Positions 23,784-34,880 of a stretch of DNA of 64,000 nucleotides are shown piece after piece. The notes beneath the pieces were generated by a model, which was not told the origin of the DNA, ran no database searches, and saw only the letters and a program-made list of their open reading frames with translations. This DNA comes from Atherix ibis (lineage: Eukaryota > Arthropoda > Insecta > Diptera > Athericidae): the NCBI GenBank assembly GCA_958298945.1, contig OY282610.1, positions 34,851,667 through 34,915,666 on the forward strand, given 5' to 3'. Numbering within the stretch: the stretch's first letter is position 1; each line of letters starts with the position of its first letter. Both the position numbers and the translations under genes were made by a program.

Positions 23784-25056
23784 CCAGGTTTATAAGCTTA
23801 AATCCGTTGTTTAGTCATAGATGACGTGAGTGAGCGTATTAGGCTACCATGGACACGCAATACTTTTTTTTTAAGCTTTTGACATCTGTCAAAATTAATC
23901 AGTGCACATTGTCAGTAATTTTGTACAACAAAATATATTTTTCCTTTCGTAAGTTTGTGCCAGAAAAAGAGCATATGCGGGAAGCTCGGTTTTTCTGCTT
24001 TAATTTGAAGAAATCGGCTGCCGAATCGCATCGAATGCTTATGGAGGCCTATGGTGACAGTGGTTTATCGGAAACAACGTGTCGAGATTGTTTTTGTCGG
24101 TTCAAAGATGGAAATTTCGACTTGTGGGACAAGAAGCGTGAAAATCAGCCTGGGAAGATTGAGGACCATCAATTGCAGGCTCTTTTTGACGAAGATGATA
24201 CCCAATCGAAAAAAATGTTCGCGGAGCAATTGGGTGTTACTCAACCACCCATTTCGATGGCTCTGCATGCCATGGGGAAGATTGAAAAGATCGGAAAATG
24301 GGTGCCGCATGAATTGAACGACAGGCAGATGGAGCGACGCCAAAATACATGCGAAATTTTGCTCCCAGACAAAAAATAAAGTCGTTCCTGCATCGGATTG
24401 TGACAGGCGATGAAAAGTGGATATATTTCGAGAATCCTAAACGCAAGAAATCGTGGGTTGATCTCGGCCAACCATCAACATCTTCCCCAAGACCAAATCG
24501 CTTCAGACGGAAGACGATGCTGTGCGTTTGGTGGGATCGGCAGGGTATCGTCTACTATGAGATGTTGAAACCTGGTGAAACTGTCAATGCCCACCGCTAC
24601 CACCAACAACTGATCAAATTGCACCGTGCTCTGCGTGAAAAAGGGACGGATTATCAACAACGACATGACAAGCTGCTTTTCCTCCACGACAACGCACCAT
24701 CGCCACGTCAAAAATGGTCCTAAACTACTTGGAGATACTCAACTGGGAGGTGCTACCCTACCCCACTTATCCACCAGACCTGGTCCCGTCAGACTACCAC
24801 CTGTTTTCGTCGATGGGCCACACGCTGGCTGAGCAGCACTTCGATTCTTACGAAGACATCCGAAAATGGCTTGATGAGTGGTTTACATCGAAAAAGAAGG
24901 ATTTTTTTTGTCGTGGTATCCACAAATTGCCCAAGAGATGTGAAAAATGTGTATCTAACGAGGGTAAGTACTTTGAATAAATTTGTTTTTCCTTTCTATG
25001 AAAAAAAACATATTTTTTTTGACTAAAAAACAACGTATTTAAGCTTATACACCTGG
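23784..25056 (+). mobile_element. Mos1-like mariner, copy C (full length)
   Basis: 1273-bp element. The left end CCAGGTTTATAAGCTTAAAT and right end, read inward, CCAGGTGTATAAGCTTAAAT form the inverted repeats, next to TA at 23782-23783 and 25057-25058. Closely similar to copy B along its length, including the 5' leader and the 3' end of the gene. The inner part of the right repeat reads ACGTTG rather than CGCTG, a small divergence. Confidence 0.93.
23951..24980 (+). pseudogene. Broken Mos1-like transposase, copy C
   Basis: The ancestral start codon has been lost: about nine bases (the TCATGTTTA seen in copy B) are missing, so KFVPEKEHMREA is preceded by open leader sequence. The longest frame begins at an upstream ATG (23849), giving a chimeric N terminus. 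HTH regions and WVPHELNDRQMERR are present. A one-base loss near 24360 shifts the frame; the next frame holds TGDEKWIYFENPKRKKS (first Asp), VWWDRQGIVYYEM and LHDNAPS (second Asp). A second one-base loss near 24707 shifts again to VLNYLEILNWEVLPYP, PPDLVPSDYHLF (third Asp), GMGHTL-type tail and KYFE at the stop 24978-24980. All three catalytic Asp are intact, so only the start loss and two single-base losses separate it from an open gene. Confidence 0.9.
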
Positions 25057-28000
25057 TATATAGAAAAAAATTGTAAAAAAATTCCTTAATGCCATAAGTT
25101 TGGTTATTTTAAGATCGGATTTTTGTTTCGAATAATTACTTTTGGAGGTCTTGTATTTATTGCAAAAATTTTTTTATAAGAATCCTTCAAATTATAAAGG
25201 AGATATTTTAGATAATTTTTTAATCTCAAATAATATTAATATTTTGTAGCTTAAGATTGTTATTATATAAATCCATAATAAAATAAATCATTTTTAATCA
25301 AATAAATTTTTAACGTTACAAAACACTAACGTGCATTATGTGATGTGATCCTAGAGACCATATACTATATTCATACAGTACGTGTATAAATGTACTATGG
25401 AGTAGTACAAAAAGGATAGATTAACACATATAAATATGTTATAGTTGAAGAGATTATGTTGTTTGGTATTAAAACAAATTTTAAAGGGTGTTCTTTGAAT
25501 AAAAAATTGATATAAAAAAAACACAAAAATAGCAAAAAATGCAAATAAAAAGAATAAATTGAAATTTAAAGTAAAGGCAAAAAAAACTCAGAACACACCT
25601 GATGTGGTGATGATGATGATGATGAACAATATCGACTAACACTCGACTGTGCGCGAGTATCGAAAAAAAAAATCATTGAAATTTTTTTGTTGTATCGGTT
25701 CGGTTTTGTTGCTGTTGCTGTTGTCGGGCGGCGATGTTGTTGTCGTTATTATCGTTAGCCGTTGTTGACTTTATTTTATTTTATTCGCCCATTTTGTCCA
25801 TTATATTATTTTTGTTCGAGTGACAAGTGGAAAATTAATTCGTATTAAGCCCCCAACTTCTTCTCCACCAGGATGAGTTCAATAACATTCATTCTTCGAT
25901 GAAATTTAACGTAAAATGTTTCCCGCACTTGTTGATTTGTTCATTTATTTAAGTTGTTTTTCTGCCAATGATTTTTTTTTTCAATTTTAATTTTTTTTTA
26001 TCTGTACTCCTATCGTTTTTTATTTTTTATTTTTGTAATTTTATTTAAATTTTTGTATTTCCTCTAAAACTATTTTTCATTATTTGCTCGAACAGGTAAA
26101 ATTTTAACTACCTTTGTTGATAATAATTGAAGGTAAGCATTTTTCTATTTGCTAGTAATAGAATTTTCTAAATATCAAAAAAAAAAAAAAAATGGTACTG
26201 ACAAATTCGGACGTTCAATAATAAAATTTCTATAATAATTGTGTTTAATTTATATAAAAACGTATCTCTCTCTCTCTGAATATTTATTGTAGGTCATTGG
26301 TTTATGGAAAATATATTATAATATATAAGTATGAAAAATATAAAAACCGAACTTAATAGAAAAATATATTGGTTTTAATAAAAGTTGATTAAATAAATTA
26401 AAAAGCGAATTTTAATCTTAAAATCAGAAGATTTTGTAGGCCAATAAACATTACCAAATCTTGAAATTATGATCTTTGAGAACTTTTCACACAATCAAGA
26501 GAAATTTTTTCATTCTGTGTGGCTTGCGGCTCCGTTTTGTAAAAACCACATATGGTTCAGAATAAAATCTTTAAGTTGAGGGCAAAAAAAAACTCAGTTA
26601 TTATTCGGTTATAGCGTTCGAAATGTACGGTAATGGTTTCTCCCTATTCATTTTCGCAAAAAAAAAATCCGGAGGTTATTGACACCTTCAGACCAAAATA
26701 TATACCAGACTTTCGATAGTCACATGTGGGTTTTCAGAGCCCAATATTTGGGAATTTTTTTCTTATTGACGTATCCACATAGCGAGAGAGAAGTCACTGG
26801 ACATTTTTTTTTTTAAATTACCATTTTTGTAGAACGTTTTCACAATACAATTTTCAGTGTAATATTTTCAAAAATAAAATGATTCATATAATATAAAATG
26901 GTAAATTTTATACTAGACATAAAATATTTTTAAAATGAACAATCAAAAAATAATAGTGCTTTAATTTTAAAATTATAAAATGGATAATTCCATAAGAGGC
27001 CGCAAATATTGTTAGTGGCAAAAAAGATATTAAAAAATCAATGACTTCTAGAAAATATGTTCTTTTAGCCCTCAGTTTAAATTGCATACTTTTGATTATA
27101 CCCGAGCTGGTATAATTCATTTTTAAAGTAAAAATTTTGAAGTAAATATGGAATTACTATTATTTTCTTATATACCATATTTGACTTCCAATTTATCGTT
27201 AAATATTTGCTTATCTTATTGTTAACATTTGGAAGAACACAATTAAAACATTGATAATTGGTCAAAAATTCCAACTTCAATTACAATCCTTATCCTTTCA
27301 TATGTTAACCAGATAAATAACCATATTAAAATAACAATTAATTTTATCTTTAATTTTACATATTTTACAATTAATGTTATTTAATTAAAATTATATTCAA
27401 GTTAAATGCGAACGAGATAATAGAATTTCCTATGGTATTGGGTATGACGACAGACCAAACAATAAATGTTTTTCTTCTTATTGAAAACTATTAGATTTGT
27501 ATCTATACTATAAGGTTGTGTATAATTTATTTAAATAAAACTATAAAATAGTTTAACATGGAGAAAACTTTCTTTTCGTATTAAACCAAACAAAAAAAAA
27601 AAAAAATGAAGAAAATAAAACAGAATCGAAGAAGAAAAGCACGTAAATACGCTCGATTTTGAGCAAGAAAATTAGAAATGTTCAAAACTGTAACAAAAAT
27701 GAACTAATTAACTTCCAGTTGGAAAATTTGATAAGAAAAATATAACATTCAGTTTTGTTGTGCTATGTTCGGACTCTAATGATCAGTTATCAATTCCACA
27801 AGACAGGTGATAAATTGTAGAGCATATCTACTACTAATACTACTATTGCAACGAGTACTAAAAATTATTTACCATAGTACATACTTTGGAGCTAGCCACA
27901 ACTGGGCTACATTATATTTTAGTCGTCTTCTTGAAGACGGTAAACCATTCTTATACTGATCGTGGGTGGCTGCCACTATCACCTTGGAAAATTTATTTTT

Positions 28001-28397
28001 TCTCTATTTTCGATGTGAAAAAGTAAACTCAAACGTTTATAGATTTTGAACTTTAACCACATCAGTCAGCTTTTGTCCTTTTAACTTAAAAAAAAAATAT
28101 TTTTTCTCATTTTTATCATGTGAATAGTTTTGTATTTTTTCTTATATTTATTGGAGTAAATTTTTAACAGTGAATTTAATTGTAATTTTTTTTTTTTTGG
28201 GTTATAAAAAATTGGAAAAGTATGAAATTAAATTTTTTTTGTATTAATTATTTGCGTTTTTGAAAAAAAATTATGTACTTGTTTTGATTATAATGGATTT
28301 TTTTTATTTCTTTTAAAATTATATTCACGTCTAACCGACCATAAAAATAATCCCATATCCACAACCTTCAATCCTGGTTTAAGAGATGGGGGGGGGG
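25057..28397. other. Gene-free A/T-rich stretch
   Basis: Low-complexity A/T-rich DNA with a GAT run at 25608-25625 and CTCTCT near 26268. No coding or transposon signal recognised; frames at 26908-27280 on the minus strand are A/T-driven. Confidence 0.55.
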
Positions 28398-28769
28398 GGG
28401 TTGAGGATAAATGAACAGAAGAGTGCTCGTATTACTTTCATTCTTTGTCGGGGAAAACCGACCCTTGGACACATGGAATTGAACTTTGCGGTTCAACGAA
28501 ACGTTCTAATTCCTATCGTGTCCAGGCCTTATAATCCAAGATCCTCCATAAAAAAAATTGTTGATGCCCCCTTTTATATTCGTAACAACGTAATTCAAAG
28601 TGATCTAAATGTTCCGTGTGTTCAGGACCAGTGCATTTTCCGCTATCAAGAATTGCACTTCCGTTTATCCTACCATGAAAATCCACTTGTGCATGAGAAT
28701 TGTCCTGTACAGTCCTTCCCGAAAACACTCATCGGAGACATAAGAGACAATGGCCTAGAGATTTCCTAA
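28398..28769 (+). mobile_element. jockey-clade LINE fragment (RT C-terminal part)
   Basis: Frame 28386-28769 reads LRINEQKSARITFILCRGK, which matches the segment just after the YADD box of jockey-type reverse transcriptases (family pattern I N..KS..VTF..R.G). It then jumps to IKKIVDAPFYIRNNVIQSDL and YHENPLVHEN, matching the end of the same protein (family pattern LR.IV.APWYV.N..IH.DL.IP). About 100-150 residues in between are missing. The fragment starts immediately after a run of 13 G (28388-28400). It is a dead internal piece: no 5' part, no poly(A) tail and no target duplication seen. Confidence 0.6.
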
Positions 28770-28899
28770 AGGAATCTAACTTCCATTAGTTGGAGAAATG
28801 CCGATGGTTGCTTACTCCCATTTCATGATGCATAAGATTTTGTTAATTAAAAATTTTATGTAAATCTGCTTCTTACAATACATTTCTACGTAGGTGTTA

Positions 28900-29060
28900 C
28901 CTTAATTTTTTAACCACGGAGATTCTGGTCTTAAATGAGGCGAATTTCTCATTCTGTGGATACATCAATGAGCAAAATTGCCATATATGAGAGACTCTTA
29001 AAATCCATAAGCGAACGCACCTTTTATAATTTTACAAACACTAATTTTTATCAAATAATT
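28900..29060 (+). mobile_element. DD41D-type ITm transposon scrap
   Basis: A short stretch reads NEANFSFCGYINEQNCHI in the frame from about 28936, matching the family's SDEAHF.L.GYVNKQNCRIW with stops beyond. The following IHKRTH may be the decayed EKPLHP box. Only about 150 bases are recognisable. A GAGTTATCCAAC word at 29263 resembles the family terminus but is in the wrong orientation for a right end. Confidence 0.45.
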
Positions 29061-30947
29061 CATTCAATCAAATATTATAATCTATTTTATGGTAAATATT
29101 TGAATAATATTATTACGGAAAAAATTTAATTAATTTAAATATAAAAAATATTAATTATAATTTGAATTTTAAAAAATATTTCAAAAACATTTTACTTTAC
29201 AAATCATAAATTGGATCGATTACGCTTCATTATTAAAATTAAAATTAAAAAATGGATGATGAGTTATCCAACTTACAAAGAAATATCAGAAATTTATTTA
29301 GAGAGAAAAAAGAAAAACGGTTTTAAAATTATAAGGAAAATAAAAAATATTAAAAAACGCTAGAAACTATTTATTTTTTAAACAAATTCTTTTGATGAGT
29401 ATTTAGGAAGACGAAAAAAACAATATTTTACTCGTATTTTCATTGTAAATTTAATAAAAACAAAGAACTTTGAAGGCATAGCGAAAAATCAGCCATAATC
29501 TTTAAGATTTAGTTAAGATTATTCAATTTTCATATCTTAAGATATTGTGGAAATTATTTATGACACGCTATAATTTAGCGATTTTCTTCAGTTATCGATC
29601 AATTTGAACTTTTTTCTACTCAACATTTTTATTATTCTTCATATTTGGTTCTCATAATAAATTACTATTTAAAAGTAATATTTTTTTTCTTGTTGTTATT
29701 GATTTAATTTTTGATTACGAAAATTTCTCAGGCTTAAAATGGTATTTGTAGTCATGGTGCTCTCGATTCTGTCTGTAGCAGTTGTTTTGTGAGCATTCCT
29801 CTGCAAACGTGGCTGCAGCTTGTAGCCAGAATACGAGTAATTGTAGCTATTAATGTCAGACGGTCGCCAAGAATCGTGTGGTTGTTGTACTCTCTTTAGT
29901 TTGTGTCTCTACTAAACTTTTCTTCTTAGCCAAATCAATTTTACTATTAATGCGAATATGGTCCGTATGCATACAACTACAATTATCAAAATAGCCTAGC
30001 CAAAAAAATTTCATACACTGTACGGGCAGGTATAATGGCGGATATCCTTTAAACAAATGTAGTGACTATTATCCATGATTATAGGAATCAAATTTGCAAA
30101 TCAAATATGAAGTATGAAATTAATTAATTTCTTATATTTATTATTATTACTAAAATTTGCTATTATTTCTCTGAATTAATTAATTTTCATAATCCGATAG
30201 TCCGATAGAGGAAGAAATTCGATAATTCCATTAAGAAATATTATTGTAGTAAAATAGATGGAAAATCTGTTTTTTGTTTTTTCTTTTTTTTTTCTTTTTA
30301 ATTCGATAATAACGATGACCATCTTTAAAAAATTTAAACGATCATATATCATATTTTGTAAATCATAGTTGTCCATATCATCGAATAAATTAAATAACAA
30401 TTTTCTTGTATTTTTAAACTTATACTACAACCAAACGTTGTTTTATATAAAAAAAAAACAACGAACATTTTATTTATTATTCTTATAAGGTTACATACTA
30501 ATATCGATATGAGTTGATTATCGATTATACCCCAATTGGATGTCATGAATTGAACATTTTAAGTGGAATATAATTGTGTGTTTTCAAAAGAAAAACTTGA
30601 CTTTGCGGTAATTCACGATGAAAACCTACAATTGTGATTTTTTATGATGATACTAACATAAATACTAAGCATGTTATATGAGAGAGTATATTTAAAGATG
30701 TTGGAATTTTTATATTTTATCAGAAATTTCAACTATGATTTATTAGAGAGAAAAAAAAATCAATTGAATATAGAAAATTTTGTAATTATTTTCGAAAAGC
30801 TACGTAAAACAAAAAAAAAAAAACTCTTGACTCGGAAGGAGAACGTCGACTGGGAAGGAGCAAAATGGTATAATATTTTGAATTTATTCTTATAATTTCG
30901 AGGTTTTTTTAAATCAAGATTCTGCAATACTTGATATGATGTGCAAC
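29061..30947. other. Gene-free A/T-rich stretch
   Basis: No gene recognised. Frames at 29856-30056, 30176-30546 and 30671-30895 are lysine/isoleucine-rich products of A/T-rich DNA. Confidence 0.55.
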
Positions 30948-31065
30948 AACTTTTTTATCAGCTTCAATATAAATTGATGGTCTGACCTCACAAAAGCGCT
31001 CATTCGTTCAATATTTTCATCAGTTCTCGAATTTGAGAAGACCCTACATGAGCAAGGTTATCTTT
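30948..31065 (-). mobile_element. Orphan mariner-derived element, fragment
   Basis: About 110 bases collinear with 33816-33925 and the end of the 4205 copy: ACTTTTTTATCAG, an ATTGAT...TCT.ACCTCACAA block, then TCATTCGTT followed by TTTTCATCAGTTCTCGA. It represents only one end of the deletion element, with no terminus identified. Confidence 0.4.
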
Positions 31066-33472
31066 CATTGCTTTTTGGCCCTTCAAAAATATTTTATGCT
31101 AAATGAAAATGATCTTTACAATAGTTTCACAGCAACTATTTTAAATTGATTTTTCTTTCTAAACAATTTACATATAATCCTAAGACGTGAAACTTTATTC
31201 ATAATATTGAATATTTTTTGAAGAAAATAAAAAACAAACAAAAATAAAGTAATCGCACTGAAAATATTCAAAAGAAAGTACAAAGAATTCTCAAATTTTA
31301 TTGAGTTCAAATTTTATCTTATAGTTTACATAAGTCAGTAAAATTCCAAATTTAAATTAATTATAAACGAACGATAATTGAAATGGTATCATAACTTAAA
31401 TGTTAACGAGGAAAATGTATTATTACATATGAAAGGTATTATTTTTTGTTGGTCGATTCTTTGGTTATTTTAATTTTTCTTCCATCTAACTTTCATTTGT
31501 AGTTTATTTATAATTTTAAATATAATAAAATGTTAAAAAATTATGCAAACTTTATTAATATAATTGTTACTATATTATTATTAATATTTTCTACCAACTT
31601 TTAGCTATGATAGTATCGGTTTGAAAATGTTGAAAGCATAAATTTCTGTTTACGTGATTTATTAGCAGGTGTTTGGATATTTTCCTATTTTCTAAAAATA
31701 AAATAATGGAACGGTACGAGTATGGTATGGTATAGTCTTAAGTATAGTGCATTGTACAAACGAATAAGCGATATGCGAATTGTTATAGACATAATAGTTA
31801 TAGTAATAAAAGCAAACTTTCAGATTGAAGAGAAAAACAAAATCCCAACAAGATTTATAATAAAAATAACCAACAACATTGGTTACTATCTTACACATAT
31901 GTATAGATAGACGGGGCATAGTCTAATATTCGTAATATTGGAATATGGTTGAAAGAAATACTGTGTATGGCGGAAGTACGAACAAGTTGATAGTTAAGAT
32001 TTCATTCGTGAACATACTTTAGATACGAGCACATCCCCATACTATATACTAGTTAGTTGGTGCGATTATATTGGACTAGTAGGAACAGGATTTAGATTGA
32101 AATTAATCTTTCACCTCACATCCGATAGTGTATGTACGAGTATTTTTGATTGCAAGTGAACATAATCTGTTGAAATTTCGTTAATGAAAATTGTGTTTTG
32201 GTAGTAGCATTGGAATTTTATAATTTCTGCATTCAATTTGAAAAATGCATCTTGTCAGGAGCGGGCTGAACGGACGGTGGTTCAAAGTTGAAAGTAGCAA
32301 TGATTGAAAAAGGCACAAACATACAAAAAAAAATATAGAAAATGGGCATACAAAGAGGCTTAGCTGCGAGCTCTTTTCAATGATTAAATATATCCTCCTT
32401 CACTATTAAATAAAGGTTCCCTTCCAGTTACTTCAGCTTCTCTAGTAATTTTGAATTTTACTATTCATATCATAAGTATATGGAAGTTCCTAAAGTACGT
32501 TTAAAGGTATTCACAGGTTAATTAGTTAGCCAAGATAACGACGATTGAATGTTTGAACGTTCAGACTATCCGACGTTAGGACCATTGAACACTTGCACTT
32601 CGTATACTTAACGATTCACTAAGACTCTGGTCGAAACTATTGGCGATAATTTCATTTGCTTAAGAAGAAGTGAGAAAGAGTGAATAAAACAATGGATAAA
32701 TTTACTATAAAATATATATCCGAGCAAAAAGATGGAAAATAAATAAATTGTTAACTAAAATACAAGAAAATTCAATTAAGACAAAAATTTCCAATACAAA
32801 TAAATTGTTCAGTTTTGTTTATGTTATGACAATACAAAAAAAAAAAAAAAAATTACCATAAAATCTCCTTCGCCCGATTTCTTTTTCAACTTTAAATCAA
32901 ATTTATGGTATCGGAGATTTGGACTTTAATCGACAATCGATACTTCTATTCTATGTCTTTTTATCTATAAAGTTTATGGAGAAATTTTCTAAGGAAAACA
33001 ATTAATATCTACACGATAATTCCTCCACTAATTCTAAGTAGTTGAATTTTCACTAAATTTGAGAAAGTCAATTGATCTGTTCGGCATTTAAGCAGACCAC
33101 CTGCCCAATCCATCCACCAAAAGAATATATTTATTTAAATTTTTTTTTCTTGATCATTTAAAATTTGTTTAATAAAAAAAAATTTTTTTTTTGCACTGAT
33201 CAAAAATGTTCAATAAATTAAATCTTGAATGAAAAAAAAAAAACCTATTGAACAGAAATTCAATTTTTAATATTTTTAATTTTTATTAAAAGTAAAAATT
33301 TGATTCGAAAATAATTTTTAAAAATTTCGACGTCTTTTTATAATTAGGCTAGGATATCGTTTTGCAAAAAGTTCTTTTTCTTCAAATCTTAATTTAAGTT
33401 TTGGTCTTAAAATTGAAAAAAAAATAAACCGTTCGATTGTGTTCTTCGGAATGAATTTGGCTTAGGGATGTA
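31066..33472. other. Gene-free stretch
   Basis: Mixed to A/T-rich sequence without recognised genes. The 31692-31919 minus and 31722-31910 plus frames overlap each other and look like chance. Confidence 0.55.
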
Positions 33473-33930
33473 CAAGGTGTTTGCATAGTAATGAGACTGA
33501 GGAAATTGATGTCAGTAATTCGCTTGGGCAGCTACACGGTGGAGGTGTTGCTTTCACTCTTCGTAGGCTTTAACTGGAATCGCCTTCAGCTACTCGACTA
33601 CACTCCATTCGGTATTATCGAAAGAACCAAGAAAACATCCTTTAAACGGGTTTTTAAGCTTGAAAATACAAAACTAGGTCACAAGGACTGAAATAAGGTG
33701 AATAGAACGACTAGGGTACCAGCATTGTTTTTTTTTCGAGAAAAAAATCATTGGTAGAGCATCCAAGTGTCTGTAATGTCCTATCTGACGTCCTTTTTCT
33801 AATTATTTTAAGGATACTTTTTTATCAGTTTTATTATTGATTAATATTGATTGACAATCTAACCTCACAACCGTACTCAATTGTTTCACATTTTAATTAG
33901 TTTTCGATTTTGAAGTCCTTCCTCATAAGC
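33473..33930 (-). mobile_element. Orphan mariner-derived deletion element (copy 2)
   Basis: Best preserved member of the family also at 4205 and 30948. It starts CAAGGTGTTTGCATAGTAAT. On the minus strand, decayed frames give an N-terminal-looking RTLQTLGCSTND segment, then SPYFSPCD (the third Asp region of a mariner-like transposase), and further on LKAIPVKAYEE, which resembles a transposase C terminus. The first and second Asp regions are absent, so this is an internal-deletion derivative. I cannot name the parent family. Confidence 0.5.
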
Positions 33931-34117
33931 GGGATTAATTTTTATCCTTTTTCACTGGGAGATCGTGATGGAAAATGGCGATTCAGATAGGACTCATCCA
34001 CAAGTTATGTGGATTAGAATTTTGAGTATATTTTCATATATAACCTGTATTGGGTATAAATATTTATATTAAATATTTAATATTTTATGCATATTAAATA
34101 TTTATAATATTGGTTAG

Positions 34118-34880
34118 TCGATAAAGTTCATGGCGTTTTTGAGTAAAATAGAGATGCTCAAGTCAAAGTGTTAAAATCAATTTATTTAAACCAAATATTC
34201 ATCATTATTATGGACAATGTTTCGCTATTTTCCGGGCAGAGCTATGATTCCATTAGTATAGAACTTTTGTGATTTATGGTTGAAAAACTATATTAAGTGG
34301 TATTCATAGACCTTGGTTCCATTAAGAGAATTCTGATGATTTCAAAACAAGTGGTGGATGCATCAAAACTTCTTAATTGAGCTCAATTAATTTTTCAAGA
34401 CTCACCAAAGATGTGTATGGTCGAGTGTTATTGTAGTGGAAGACGACACCTTCCTATTGATAAATTCTGGCGGTTTTTTGTCAATCGCTTGGCATAATAA
34501 CTCGGAGTACAGTACTGAGTTATCACTTTAACCGAGTGGTAGCAGTGTATAATGAACGATGATTTCCTTCCAGTCCCACCATACACACTGCATAATCTTA
34601 TTGAATATCAATATAGGCTGTGAAATTATTTATGATTCCTCAGCGCCCCTTTTCTATGATTTCTTTCGAACGATATCAAAAAAAAAAAATGGCACAATTT
34701 CATTGCGCTTCAGCAGCGTATCACAGTTGTTAAGTCGTTCCATTAATGGTTTTTACACTTAATGCAGTGCGTTTCTTTTTGGGCCCAGCCTTTTGCAAAT
34801 AGTTCAAAATGGTTTAATGATGAATGTTTAATTTATAAGCGATTTTTTCGAGAATTTCATCATTTTTTTCGGTAGTTGAC
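34118..34880 (-). mobile_element. mellifera/cecropia-like mariner remnant, copy E
   Basis: Decayed relative of copy D on the minus strand. Pieces in changing frames: IAYKLNIHH then TILNYLQKAGPKKK (HTH end), ERLNN-type linker and KRNEIVPFF, then DIVRKKS and VWWDWKEIIVHY, INRKGVVFHYNNTRPYTSL (second Asp is Asn), and EVLMHPP with the SPDL..SDYH box altered to LVLKSSEF. The 3' terminus is probably ACTTTATCGACTAACCAA at about 34118-34135. The N-terminal 50-60 residues and 5' end were not found. The TGDEKW segment with the first Asp is missing, as in copy D. Confidence 0.65.

Noticed and set aside
29263..29275. GAGTTATCCAAC as the right end of the 28900 remnant
   Set aside because: A right end should read TTGGATAAC; the word is in the left-end orientation, so it is chance or belongs to another fragment.
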